A DNA stretch of 64,000 nt, from NCBI RefSeq assembly GCF_001949145.1, contig NW_019091366.1:740492-804491 (forward strand). Reading direction: 5' to 3'. Source of the stretch: Acanthaster planci. Its lineage: Eukaryota > Echinodermata > Asteroidea > Valvatida > Acanthasteridae. The notes under the pieces were generated by a model. That model searched no databases. It saw only the letters and a program-made list of their open reading frames with translations, and was not told where the DNA came from. Shown here one piece after another: positions 33,101-48,100 of this stretch (the first letter of the stretch is position 1; every line of letters begins with the position of its first letter). A program made the translations under genes and the position numbers.

Positions 33101-36100
33101 CTTTTGACCAACCGTTTTAAAAACTTTGCAAAACACACCTCAGAATTAAGAATAGGTTTGACCTACCCACAAGCAAGGAGCAACTGGCATTGGAGAATTT
33201 AACGGAACAGGCCTGCCTCAAGATATCTTCTTGCAGGATGAGTGCAATTTGTCATCAATAGATCACACCAAAACTATGCTACAAAACACTCCCTTTTCTC
33301 TACAGAATTGAAACAACTGCCTTACGTTGTTTGAAGGGTTGGAAGCTGCATTCCTAAGGCCTTCAGCAAACTCTTTCAGGTTTGTCACTGTCACAGATGA
33401 ATTCATCTTATGGCAAAATAAACCGTGAAAATTTATCAATGGGTAACAAAAACTGAAAGGTACAAGTGCTGGTCTCAAGTTGCCACCATTTCCACTGACT
33501 TGAACGAGATGCCATCTTGCACTACTTAAAGCTACTGGATAAACAATGGACTCAAAAATGGGCAGAAATCGGCATAGGTATGAGAGGACAGAAAGAATTC
33601 TTAAAAACTATACCTTGGGCTTGCAATTCAAATACATTTATCATCATTTGCAAGATTCCATCAGTTGGGTATTTATATTTCGACATTTACAAATGCAAAC
33701 GGCATCAAATGCAACGGTAGACGGTGCAGGCTCCTGCTTAAATTAAGCTCTGTTCATGATGCATAAATGCATGATGCATAAAAGTATACCCAAAAACCTG
33801 AAATTAAAACCTGAACACAATTCACCCATACGGTTCTAAGAATGCGACACAGCTGGAATGAGAACAGATTTTTACGGTACTGCACAGTGCACAAGACACA
33901 CACTGGCCTCAGCCCAATCAAGTCACACAGTACCCTCTGCCACTTCCTTTTCAACAGGTGCGCTCCGTTGCATTAAGCGGAACAGGATTAATAATACATC
34001 AAACATATAATCAGTTGGCTTCTTTCAAAACATGAAAAATTACATGACTTTTTTTCACTAGCTATGCACAAATGACAAGTACAGTACTGACTTACCAATG
34101 TCTCAATAGCAGCAGGATCTATACTCCCTAGGTTGATGGCATTTAATGCAGAATCTAGATCATTCTGCAGGTTGTCAGGCACCAAGTCCAAAGTTGGAAT
34201 GTCAATGGCATTCTTCAACTGATCCAAAACTCCATCTTTTCCTTTGTTCAATTCCTGGTCAAAAATATCAAATAAACGAATGAACAAAAGAAAAGAATGT
34301 GCATTTAAATGAATTGGAAACTGTTAAAAAACAAAGAAAAATGATGAAAAAATGGAAAAACGTTAATCGCTAATTCATCTACGGCAACTTTAATTATGCC
34401 TTTTATAACTAGAACCAAATAAGCAAAACAATTTGTGAAAAAAAAAAAGCCTCTGTTTCAACTGTGACCTGACACAGTTTTTCATCTATTTGAATCGACA
34501 ATTTCTTTTTGACTTCATTTTCTCCTGTTAAATAACTTAACACAAATGAACTCTATTACATTCAAATAAATGTATTCTTAATAGAATTTTACAAGCTTTA
34601 GGAGGAACATTTAACATCTCAAACCAAATATGAAAATATGATAGTTTAAATACATTAGGGTAAAACATAGTCTGGGAGAAAAAAGTTTGAAGAAGAGAAC
34701 ATAAGACAATGTTAGTAAGGCCCCAACAGCTGCCAGCACCACTGTTGTAATCAAGTCCATCACAAGTCCTCAGAAGTCCTCAGATGTCCCTACAAGTCTC
34801 AAGCCAAGTCAACAGCTATTTGAATGAATGGTGACAAAGGGCATTCCTGTGTCAAAGTTCACCCAGTGGCTTCAGACTGATGTTGTGACCAGACACGTGA
34901 CTGGCCTTGTGAGAGAGGACCCTGTGAAGGAATTGGTGACTACAAGGCTGGACGTCAGTGAAAATGAGCACCTACATCCACAAAGCTGTCCAGGGAGAAG
35001 AGGTAGGAGAGGTCCATGGCAGCGTAGAGGGCCTCATTCTGCTCGCACTCCGTCAGGATCGAGGACAACGTCAGCTCCACGGACGAGTTGCCGAAGAGGG
35101 TTTCACCCAAGAAATAGCCAGGGCCAAGGAAACCTGGCTTGTCAATAGTCTACAAGGTGAGAGGGAGACAGAAAGAGACAAGCCATAAAAAGTGGATTTT
35201 TGGCAAGAGCTGTACAGTTGATTTGCCAGATTGGCAAACAACAGTCCTGAAGAGCAGAGGTAGAACAAAACAATTCCAAGTTTTTTCTTATTAACCCTAA
35301 CCCCCCCCCAAGGGTTGCTGGCCCTAACCTTCCCCATTCACACAAAGTTATACACCCATATGGGACTTTGTGCACAGAGGCTGTTGGACTTAGTTTTTCT
35401 GAGGTATGCCAAACCAAATGCAAAAGCCAGCTGTTATGGGCCTACCAGACCTATCCCCACAGAATTAAACACTTTACTACTGTTTAATTCTGTATGGTTG
35501 GGGAAGGTTAGAGTTAATATGTTTTACTTCATCTCACAATGCCTATTTCTGTGCTTCTGGAATGACCATTAATTTACAAAGAAACATTTCAGATTAAAAC
35601 TCAACGAAGGCACGTTAGGGACGTTAGTTTACCATGTGTTCCTATTGGATTTAATTTTGTAATTCTATAGGAAAGTCGCAGTAAGTTAACCAAAAAAAGT
35701 CCAACAGGAACACGGCTTTAGCCAACTAGTCGTAAGGAAGAAGGTGGGTGGGATGAGTCAAGTCCCAAAAAAATTGAGTAATTTTTGTCTCAAACCTTCT
35801 CAAGTGCCTCGTAGGTCTTAAGCGGTTCACAGCTCAACGTGGCCGTCCCAGCCACAGCAAATCCCAAGAAGCAAATCAGCATGAGGATCAGGCCAAACAG
35901 GATTGAGAAGAACACTCCCCTGAGGAAGAGAATAAAGAAAATGGAAGTCAATCCAAATTTAATCTTGTGCTTTTGAATCGGATGTAATTCAAGTTAGACT
36001 CTGGATCAAGAATTTAAGGATAACTTTTAACCACTTCAATTTACAATTTGCATAAAAATGCCTTTTAACAAATTAATGGGATTCTTAATTTTGTCTTATA

Positions 36101-39100
36101 TTTCCATCTGTGCAAATTCTGAAAGATCTGAAGCTACCCCTTATGTAGAGCCAATGATTTTCTGTGATCACAGAAAAAGGACGGAATTCGCAGAATCAAC
36201 ACTTTGAAACGAAATCATTGCTTGAAACAGAATTTGCAAACTTTACCACTAAGAACAGCTTAAGAAGCAAGGAAAACTTTCCGCAAAGTGGTGAACATTA
36301 TTGCCTACCAAACCCTTTTAAAATGCTTGCATTTGACAAACGAACTATGCTAGAAACATGCTAAATTGCACCACTCCACCACATGATTGGGTCATCTGCG
36401 TCGGTATCGATACTTGCAAGTGTGCAACGGCAGACAACACAGCACAGCAGCGTGGTATGGTACACACATTGGCCGTTCACACATGCACCGTACTAGCAAT
36501 TAAATCAAGGGGCAAACAAGGTTATACTCACACATATGATTATTGCATACATAGGGAATTCAGTCTGTGAATCTGCATAGACACCTTGAGACAAGGCTAC
36601 GGTAGTACTGCATGGCATAACGATGAAACCGCGGCAGCAAAATGGAATATTAATTACATATTACTCTTTTTTCATGTGTACTACGGTACAGAACGAATTT
36701 GAATTTCTGAAGCAGAATTCGGGATTTGGCAATACGGAAAATACCCATTTTTGAAACAGAAAATCACTGGCTCTACAGTAATGAATCCAGTTTGACACAG
36801 AACATAGAACATCTGGCTGACATGGAAATTTTCTCGGGATCTTCACTTTGGGCAAAATTATAAGGGCAACATAAGCTTGTTTAGAATTAAGGAGCAAGAA
36901 ACCTACGCTATCAGAACATTCCCTGCTGCATTGGACATGCGCGACCGTTCGGTGGGCAACACATCCTTGTAGGCAAAGGTTCCCATGGCAATGCCGATAA
37001 CGTTGAACAGCACAATCAACAGAGTCAGGCAGGTCACAGCAATGAGGCCATAGTACCTGTGAGGAGGGGTAGAGATGCATATTCAGGAGCTGATCTTCTC
37101 ACTCCACGTTTATCCCTGTCATGAATTCCTTGATGCATATGGCACATAATGACACATCAAGGAACAGCGAATCATGTGAAGAATGTTTGAGGGTGTACAT
37201 GAGGCATAAATGCACCTGTCTTAACCCTAAAAGAGGCCCAAGCCCAAGCCAGCAAAACCTTGATCTCAAAAGCAAACTGCTTGTTCAGTTCTAACAACAA
37301 ATGGCAACTGTATGGATTGGAGGACGGAATCCTTACCTGTAGTCCCAATACTGATTCACTGTGTCAAAAAAGTTGTTGATATCTTGTTTTACCTCTTCCA
37401 GACTTTGATTGACCTGTTCAAATGCAAAAATGAAAACAGTGGACAGTTAGCCATTCTCCAAGTGGCCCTGAAAAGCTATCTTTATTTGGATATGCAAAAG
37501 CATTTTGGCCTTGAGGAAGAAGCCAGGGCAATCAATCCATCAAAATGGGTAATCCGGCCTCACTGTGAGGCACTGAAGAAGTTATGGTTCGTCTTCTTCA
37601 AAATAATAGCCATTTTGAAATATTTGGGTTCCCCTCAAACAATTGAGATGGTATTATTCCACACCCAACCTGTTCCAGGCATTATATTATTTTCAGCCAA
37701 ATACATGTATATCAACGTTTCAGGTGACAAGATACCACAGCAGCAGTCCTTTACAAAGTAGGACTTTACTAGAGCAGGCCTTTGGTGTCATTCTTTCAAG
37801 ATTTGTGACTTCTTGTCACATCATTGCGTCACATTCCTCTTCTCCCGATAGCGAGTTGCAACTTCCCACAGTGTGCAGGCGGTCAAGTTAAGACATGTGA
37901 GTGAAAGCGATGGTTACTTATTTCTCCCGACAACCTGTTTGTGAGCATTTATTCTACCTGTGCCACTTGCTGTACAATGCTGTCAAAGGCACTGTCAACT
38001 GTCTGCTTGGTATCGTTCAACAGTTTTTCCACTTCGGTAACTGCCGAGCTCGCCGAGTCGTCAATCAAGGTGGAGATGTTGTTAAGGGTGTGGTTAAACT
38101 GTTGAAAAAAAAAAACATTTGGGAGAAAGGGGTCAATTCACAACCAGACTTTGTTAAGAGAGTTCTAAATCCAATTTGGAAGTGTCCAAGTGTCCTCAGC
38201 CATGGCAAAGCATGTGATAATTGTAAAAATATTTTCTTACGTCAGTGTAGAAAACTTCAGCGGTATTCTTGGCAAGTGAGGCTTGCTCGACCTGGCTACT
38301 GAAATCAGGAAGCTACAAGAAAAAAACCACACAAAACATGAACTGAATAAATACACTTCATGTACACCGATGTTTGTTATCACACAAAATGAATGCATTT
38401 CCATGTATCTCTCACGGGCCATTTCAACAAGGAACAGCAAGATATGAGTAACAGGTGACTTTGCACTGGTTTGAGATGTTTCCAACAGATGGGTTACTGA
38501 GACTTGCTCCCTTCCCCTTATATTGTCTCAGCCCCACCGGATCTATACCCAGCAAGAAATGAGACCGAGGGGTGCCCCCCCAACATGTCCAATCCCTATA
38601 CACATCCCAGACTATTGTTACTTAACACATCCCCCAAGATGTCTGAAAGGAATTCCCCAGATTCCTACGGCACAATGACCATTACAAAGCAGGGGGGGTT
38701 CTCTCCGTCTCATACCTTGCTGCATATGACCGGATCCATCCCTAATAGATGCACAACATGACTTCACTCTTTGTCTGCAAGTGCACCTGCCAATGGCATG
38801 GCGTCATTATGCTTAGGTCCATTGCTCGGGGGTAAACCTTCCCCTATGACTGATTGAATTGATTGCCGTCTTCTGTGAACTCCTCCAGAAAATGGGCCAG
38901 GTGTGTTGAAAGCCACATGAGTCCGACTCAACCGGCTGTGGCTAGGTGTACCACACACGGCCCGGGAGCGGTGTCTGCAGCCTCTGGCCAAAGTCCTTCA
39001 CATCCACATTCCTAGGGTGCATTGCCTCATTGTAACCCTCCATGGAGAAGCTCTCCTTTTCATTCATCATTCTTAAGCATTTTTTTTTAATTGGCCTACC

Positions 39101-42100
39101 AAAACTTTCGAGATAAGCGGCTTTAGTGGTATTGACGTTTCGAGTTACGGATAGTTTATTGTACATACAGGCCTATTCTTTGGTCGGGAATACAGAAAGA
39201 CGTCGAGGTAAACAGAGTTTCGACTCAACGGGCTTCGACTTATCGAGATTTTACTGTATATGGAAAATAGCCCCAGCCACTTTGTGGCAGCTTCCATAAG
39301 TTAGCATTATTTTAAGCCATAGGCATGTAATCCTGACACAGTCTTTGTCACATGTCCACCTTCAACCAATGCTGACCTCTACATGTCAATGTATGACCAA
39401 CGGGGCAATTTGGACACACACACACACACGAGAATTCACTGCACCTGATGACATAAAGAAGAAGTGCATGAAGTATGTCATTACCAATGAATAGTCATTC
39501 ACTTTATCCAGGTCTGAATAAGAAGGGCAGCTGTTACAAGTTAGGGCAGTTAAATCAGCCTTCACTCCTTCCAATAACCCTTTCACCCGAGCTGTTCCAT
39601 CGATCACCTCGGTCCGAGATGAATTAATACTCGCCAAAGACATATACACTTCATTTAAATCTGTGGAGATAAAAATACACAATATAAACATTCCTCATGA
39701 GGTGTAAGGAATCCAAGACCCTGTCAAATATGGAATTCCACAATCGGAATCGCATGCCACCTATCTTTGTAACATGGACATTTTTTAAGATTAGCAGAGA
39801 GTGTGCTCAGGATTTTGTTTTCATTTTTTCACCACTATCAAACAATCGGAAAACCCCAGAAAGTTAGTTCTGTCTGAATCAACCCTGCTTGCTCGCAGAC
39901 ACATTAAGTGCCTTATCAACCTTTTGTGATATTAATTTCAGGCAGCTGATAAAGAGTTCCAAACTTGGAAGTATCAAGAGACAAAGACATACCCCTAAAC
40001 TGGAGTTAACCAGGATTTTCTTACCTGACGTGAGGTCAGTGAAAGAATCCATTGCGACCTGCACACCAGCATCTTTCTTGAGGTACTCCAACAGAGGGTC
40101 TGCAATCTCATCCCCAATATCTTGACAATAAGGAAGAAAACAACACCAAGTGTTTCAAAACAACCCCAACTCCTTAACTACAGGCTTGCTTTTGTGCACT
40201 TGAAGGAAAAATGACACACACACAAAAAATGCCGCTTCAGCCGGCTTTGGAACCCTGGGGCAAATTGGCCAGACATGCCACAGGGCATGGGGAAGTCATT
40301 AACCAGAAATACCACTGAGAGCTTGCATTCATATCTCATGTGATATCTCCTTCCCACCATCCCCCCTCCCCATTTGCTAAATGTTGCTCTCTGTCACCAC
40401 ATGGCAGGGGCATTTGTCAAATGTCGCCTAACCACTTTGGACAGGATCTCTGCAACCCCCAACCAAGTTGCCCAAGATAACCGTCAGAAGCGTACCTACT
40501 GTAACAGAGAACGTGTGTTTATAATAGGTTGGACGACAAAAGTCAGCAGCCCATCAGAGCCAAACACTAGCCACTGAATTCTTTAGAATTTTTTTTCCTA
40601 TCCACACTGACGGCCCAACAAGCCCTAACCACATGGCCACACTCCTCAGTGAACATACCATTGCTCCATTCCAATCCAGCCCCTACCTAAACACACTAGT
40701 TCTCCCTCTCCCCATGAACCCATCCTCACCCAATCCAAACCTGAGAAACATGATAGACGTAGTGAATTATTAGGGATGACTTCTTGGCTACAAACTCTAC
40801 TCTCAAGTCTATACTCTTTCCAAATTTCCCACAAAATCCCCAATAAAAAGTTCCTTCAAATCAAAAGAGACCAAAATAGTCTTTACACAAACACGTATGG
40901 TGCTAACAGTAACACCATCTCTGGAGATTGTGTTTTTGGCTTCCTATCTCTGTTTGATGTGGGAAGGAAACGGATTATTGACTTACTCGCAATGTCGCGT
41001 CTGATAAGACAGTCGACTGTGCCAAACTCATTGTCCGTAACGAACTCCATTTGCTGTGAAATGAAGGAAATAGGAATTAAACAAAATGCTTGTTAGGAAA
41101 GCATTAATTATGCTGGGGATGAATTGCTGTGAGAACGCTTGATAAACTTGTACTTTTAGAAACGGTGAAAAGTGCAGCCCTGTAATTGGCACAAAGGGGA
41201 CAGAGGGGACAAAAATTGAAAAATGAATCATTCTTGACCTCCTAAAATAACCCCCAAAGGCTTTCCTTGGTAACTTTGCTTCCTGTCAAATCTTCTACCT
41301 AAGGCTGCTATCACCAAGATCCTCAAGAAGAAATGAAGTCTTTAATCTACAAAGCATGATGTTCCCACAGACCTTCTTGCAGCAGAATGGGAGTGCGCAG
41401 AGTCAAACACTCTTATCTAGTCGTCTTTTACTTCACACTTCTTCCGTGTGCCCTAATATACCCAATCCCCTCCTCTCCCAACCCATCCCTTTCCAAATCC
41501 ACCCTGATTGGTGCCTCCACAGACACAACTGATAAACACTCACCTTCACGGCATCCGTGGCGAAGGCCTGCACATCTCCGATGACAGCCTGGGCAGACGA
41601 TTCGGTGGTCGTGTAGGCGTAGCTGATGAAGTCATTGGAGAAGTTGGTGAAGGCCATGCCGGCACTTTGAGGGGATAACAGTACAATATTGGTCATGTAT
41701 ATGGGCATACGTGTCTGTGTCTTAATAAAGGTAAGGGGAATGGTTGCTGAATAACTCCAGGAAAAAGTCAGCAGGTATTTATTCCATCCTTAATGAATCT
41801 TAAAAACAAAGACCGTAGATCATGTCAAGTTTCTCAACGCTGCACTCAGTGAATGAGAAACTTGGAAAATTACAACTTGGGGGGATCAAGTCTTCCCCGA
41901 CCAGGAACACAAATTGGGCAATGAGGATGCTTGCCTCAAAGAACCTCCCCCATTGTGACAAGACCCTAAATCTCGGGCCCATTAGCAATGTGAATGAGGA
42001 ATAACGTGAGGACACAGGTGTCCGTTTGGTGTGGCAAGGAAGCACTGCCATCAGTAGAGTCTCAAACCCTAGCCTTGGCACCAAAGCTAGCAGTCAACTT

Positions 42101-45100
42101 GAGCCCCTGACAGGTGCCCCATTAAGCCCTCTCCCCCATCCCTTGGCAACAATAAGGACACGCCAGCTCAGGCTCCAGCTCCATCTTTTGACTCATCGCC
42201 TATTGCGCCTGGATTGGTCGGTTATAAGACCTTATCCGAAGGGCCCCTAATTGTGCCCGGATTACCTACTTTGAGAGTCCAACAGCTGCGAGAAACATTC
42301 TGCCTATGCACTTGGGGGAAGGAAAAAAGCTTCCACACAGATGCAAGAGAAAATGGATGTTCATGTGGAAAAGAAGAATTTCACGGATGAAGCTGACCTA
42401 TTTCAACGCTCTCAACACTTTCAACACAGTGAAAACCGAGAGAGACGTGGCTTCTTCTAATACGCCCAAAGATCTACTTTGTTTGCAGACTAAGCTTGTA
42501 GAATATTGCTTTTGGGATCACACTTCATCAACCAGTGGACTAGACATCACACATAAGGATCTCACGCATCACAAGTATTCCACAGTGTGAATTTTTGAAA
42601 CTTGTAGCATGCTTTGTAAGAATTGCTGTTACATGTTGCTGCCACGTGACCACTAAAAACTATCTTTCAGGAATTGCTTCTCTTTAAGAAAAAAAATCCT
42701 ATGGCCTGGAGGCTACTACAACTTCAGAAGGGCTACTGGGATGAAGGGGGCAGACCAGTCCAGGAAAAGATTACTTAGTGCAAGACCTATACCAGACACA
42801 AATTAGGTATACATGTACATGTACAGTGTATATGCCCCCTCAGTAGAAACCACAGACAGGTATTGGAGGGGTGAGCAATTATGAGTGCATGTAATGTACA
42901 TGCACAGTTGCATGTACATGTGTAATACATGAAATGCAGTCTGAAGACTGTGCAGGCACTTGCAATGTCTACAAGTATATGTACGTGTTCAATACTGCAC
43001 ATTGTAAGTTGATCACAGAACACAACAGCTGACAAATCAAAAAACAACTTTTGGAAGGGGCCAATTTTGTTTTTAATGGGGCCCAAAAGTTGAGCATTTC
43101 ATTTGTAACCTTTAATGGCCTCTCTGATGGGGAGGCTAAATTTGGGAATAAAGAGTAACAAAACAGTCCTCCCAAAAGGGGGCACATGCAGGTCTTTGGT
43201 CCAAGGAGGGTACCTGTAGAATGGAAATTACATGTACATGTATTTAAAAAATAATAACAATAATAATACTGTTTACCGAAAGTGGGTCTCTTGGGAGACA
43301 TTCCCATAGTAACGTGCACAAACTTTACTGTGCCGTAATTAAATATTCCCGAATCTGATCTGAACCAAGCTTTGTATGTTTTCAATTTAGACCCTAATCT
43401 ATCATATCTCAAAATGTGGACAGTAAAATTCGGCCTCCTTCTGGTAGTTGGAGCATTAGGGAGACATTGAAATGTCTCCCTAATGACCGATGTCTCCTTA
43501 AGGTCGAAAAATTTACCACAAAATGTCTCCCTAATGACCCATTTGTAAGAATAATAAAAATAATAAAAATTTTAAAAAGGTGTGTTCACGCATAAAAGAA
43601 TCCTCAACTTCCCTTAAAAGAAAGGTGGTGGTACTGTTGTTATTTGAAGCCTTTAAAGAAATGGTAATATGACCTGGGGAATGGAGGTAATCTCCCCTCC
43701 CCCCCCCCCCGAACTCTAGTTGAGTAGTTTTTTAGTACATGTACCAAACTCACTGCCGCATATTGAACTGGATAGAACAAAGCTACCATAATGAGCAATG
43801 GACAGCTCAAGATAAATGCACCAAGGTAGGATTATGAAATAAATGTAAGACGTCACACACCCTAATTTTGTAAAATTTAAGTTTTAAGGAGAAAAGTACA
43901 AGTACTCAGCAGTGTATTCCTCAAGTACTTTTGTCATAAAACTCACTTCCTATAAAACATCCTCATACCCAATACATGTACAATACATGCCACTGCCCAA
44001 GTCACATCTTTCTTTTTATGTAAAAAAAAGGGGCATTTAACTTGATACACCTAACCTTCAGTGAATATGAAAACAATGCCACTGGGAGCACTTAATTAAG
44101 GGAGGGTACATGTATGTGACTGCAGATCCAAGCCACTATCACGGGGGGGGGCATGATGTGCCCGGAAAGAAAAAGAAATGCATCATTGCTGTCTGGTACG
44201 CTGGAGGATTTCAGGCAAATTCAGTGTTCATTCAAGTTCTTTGGAGGTTTCTCTGCAGAGCAGAGTGACTGACTGCTGCTTCCAAATCAAGAACATTTCA
44301 ATCTCAGTCACAGTCATTCATCAATTTATTTCCACTGACAGCCAAGTTTGGCATTTCTTTCATATTCCTTTCTGTGTAAAATTCTGCCACTTCCAAAACT
44401 TAGCAATTTAAAAAACTTTCAGAAATAAAATCAAACATGGGCTTTTCCATTTTTTTTTTGAGTTGTCTGCCTCTAGCTTGTAATGGACACAGGAAGATTC
44501 TTCACACTTAACACCAACACAGGCAGTCACCAATAACAAGTTGTTACAATAGATTCTATTCACCGCCAGCGGGAAACAAAAAATAATCTTTAACACCAAT
44601 ATACGCATGTACAATCTTAAAACAAACCGACGGAGTGCCAAGTATTTTTACCCCGTTGTCTCTTCCCTTTCCCCCCCCCTCTTTCTGAAGTTCTGACATG
44701 CCCTGACAAATTACCACTCCGCGCCGAACATGCTATGAAGTTTGATGAGGTGCAGTGAAAAAAAAAAGGATTTACAGCACTGAGTCATGACATCCGAACA
44801 CTTCAACTTCACTTGATAACTCACTCAGGATAAGCGTATCCCCACAGATAGGCCACAGGCATTGCTTCTAATCACCCTTTTTTTTTTTCACTGTCTTTCT
44901 GTTTCTGTGATTATGAACCCTTTTCGCAAATTGACTTTTCCGAGGGGTGCGAGCTGCCATGCGCACCAGCCAGCCAGACAGAATGAGTGATAAGATCCGA
45001 GCAGATGAATCGAACTGAATTTTATCACCTCAGAAGACTCAAAGTAGCAGTCAGAGGGCAGGGGGAGGTTTGATCCTGGGAAGGGCACAGCGAAGGGCTG

Positions 45101-48100
45101 GGTGAAGAATCACAAATCTGAGAATGCTCTCGGTAAAAGCAAGAGCTGGTCCCTCGTAAAAGCACTGCATGTGAAGATAACATTACACACTTGGCACTAT
45201 TTCAAACACGAGTTGTGTTTGTGAATCTGGTTCACACGTTTTAAAGTGTGATGTCAGGAGCAGGGAAAGTACACATAATGCTTAATGCAATGATGTATTA
45301 CATTATATTTTACGCTATGTAAACTTAACCAAAACAAGACTCACCCAAAAGCAACTTGGATTTGATGCCAGTTCAATTGATTTATTTTACAAATGTACAC
45401 AATTCCTAAAGGAAAAAAAATTTACAGTTTTTCAGGTTCAGTCAGATTCCCAGTTCTTTCTTGTGAAATGGCTTTGATGCATGTGACTACTTTCTACTGA
45501 ATGAACACAAATCCACACTGTGAGAAGAACACGTTGGTTTGCTGGTTTGAAAAGCACACTACGACTCTTGAAAGAATTCTTTTCCCCCTCTGGGATGATG
45601 TGATCTTCTGTAGTTGGTGAATGTTTCCTGTCCAATATGGTACCGAAATCAGGGACGCACAAATCTGAAACAAGAACTTTGACATGAACATGACCTGCAA
45701 AGTATTTGGAAATGAACTTTTCAACACATGAGAATGACATTTCACTGAGCTTCCTTAGAGGTGAACTAGATCTGAGCTGAGATGTCGAGTGATGAAGTGG
45801 CTGTGAGCTACCTGCCACCTGCCCGTTGTATGTACATGTACAGTAACCATGAGAGTTCCAGTACATAATCATGTACTGGTACATGTAATTTTGGGCACAC
45901 AGCATTTCAGTTGAGCTGCTGAAGAACCAACAGCAGCCAATTAAACAGCAGAAGACTTGGTAAGTTTGACGACAACCTGTTGTTGGCAGCTTGTCGGAGT
46001 CATTCGCTCAATTTCTACCTCAACAAAGGGAACAGAAGAGCTGAACCAATTTTTCTCACGGGTTAGCTCTGAGTACAAGGAAAATTGCCTGACGTCAACA
46101 TTTCAAAGTAGTACCGACTGAGGCAAAGACCAGCCAGCTGCCAATGACATCTCTGTGTAGTTGCAGAGGTGAGTGAAACCTGTAATGCTGAGGGAGGCAC
46201 TTGCACTGCAAACTGGTGATGGGATTTTCAGACGAGTGAGAAATCTCCCAAAAGTTCATCAAGTTCAAGGTTTTTCCCAGAAAGCGAAAGTTAAAGAAAA
46301 TCGACCAATTAAACTGACTAAAAACTTCTATCCTGTCGAAGAGGCTGTCAGGATGCGGGGAAAGGGAGAGTGCAATTACCGTAAGTTGCTCCCCTTTAGC
46401 CAGTAAAGGAGCCAGGACAGATAAATGGAAAGACGTGACAGCTGCAAGGAGAATATGTTTAGGCATGACACAAAATCTCCAATCACCGGGGAGGGGAAGG
46501 GGGATGGAAATAACAAGAGTGAGGGGAGGGGACGAAGCAAAGGGGCTAGAGTGGGGGCGGGGGAGAAGACACTAGGGTAAAAGTACTCAAAACGTAAAAA
46601 CCAATTGCCATTGAACGTGACGAACTCGGGAGCAGCGCTGGACTGGCAAAAAGACGGGTTCCCATCAGGAATTGTGATTCATTTGCAATCCTGGAGGATT
46701 TGAGCCAGCTAAGCCCCAACAGATGCTGCTAGGAGAGATTAAAGCGTGGGTTGATTTTTGAAGTAATAACATCAGATGCGTAATTTTTTTTTTTAAAGCC
46801 TGGGAATGAAATAATTCAGGAACTGCTGTAGGATCTACATCCGAAATTTTGAGTGATTCATTTTTAGCGGTCCTCCAGGACTTAAAGAAAGGGGGATGAA
46901 ATGTGAGCACAAAACTTGCTCAAAAGAAACTGAAGCTGGAGCTCAGCATGAAAAGGTCCTTAAACTTACAGACCTCGAGCTGGACCAAGAGAGGCCACCA
47001 CTTTCTTAGCAATGGATGCTCCTTTGGTTAAAAATGAACTTCATTGTCGCATTGCTACTAACAAAATGAATAATCCTGACCAACATGAACCTTTTCTGCT
47101 TCTGCTCAAGACAGATTGGTGATCAATATTACAAACAAAACCTTGGTATCTGGGTATGTGACATGTTCTCAGTAACCATGGCAAAACATGTACATGGCAT
47201 GAGACAACTGTCGTGATGTGCAACTCAAGTTATCACGACACACGAGGATGCTGGGACAGGAAGTGTCCCTTGAGTGCAGATAATGGGGGGGGGATACGAT
47301 TTCCTCCATTACAACGGTTGAAAACTGTTTACAAAATAGAACATGTACAGCGTAGTTTGTTTGGAAAGTTGGAAAGAACTGTGAAATCGAGTCTCATGAA
47401 CACTCATAAAGACTGAGAGTATTTTGTCCTAGACGGCTTCTTCCATTAGTCTCTCGGGGTGATGGACCGCCCAAAAATCTGGTCAGGGGAAACAATGGCG
47501 AGATTATGCATTTAAAGAAATTTACTTCAAAAATGAAAGCAGATCATGAAGCAAGCCACACAAAATGTTTGCCTGCACATGAATGAAAAATCAAACAAGG
47601 CCTCTCACGTGATTTGGGATGGACAAAGGATACACCGGACGCCATGTCCACGGACATGTAATGCAAACATGTGCAGAGACACATGTGCAACACGTGAAAA
47701 GATGACAGGACCAAGTAGTTGGGGCTCTCCCACTTGCAGTGTGTGCCATGTTCAGCCCCCAAACCCAGGAGCAATAAAGCAGCTGTGCACCTGCCATTGG
47801 TCCAGTGCACCACTTTTGATGTCCCCCCCCAAAAAAAACAGCACAATTTCAAACAGCACTCCAATTCCTCACATTTCAGCCAAGGACAAAACTCTCCTGA
47901 AAAGACACCCCGTGCACCCAAATCGGACGACACTGCTCCAGTCTTCAAACCCTCTACTCGTGCTTCAACTTTCCAGTGGACCCCCTTTCCTTGCCCTCCC
48001 TGCGTGTTCTGCACGGACCACGCGCCGCAACCACAGGGAAAATCTACATCCTTTCCTCCGCTCTTCCTCATGTTGCATCCTGAATCTCCATTCCAAAAAT

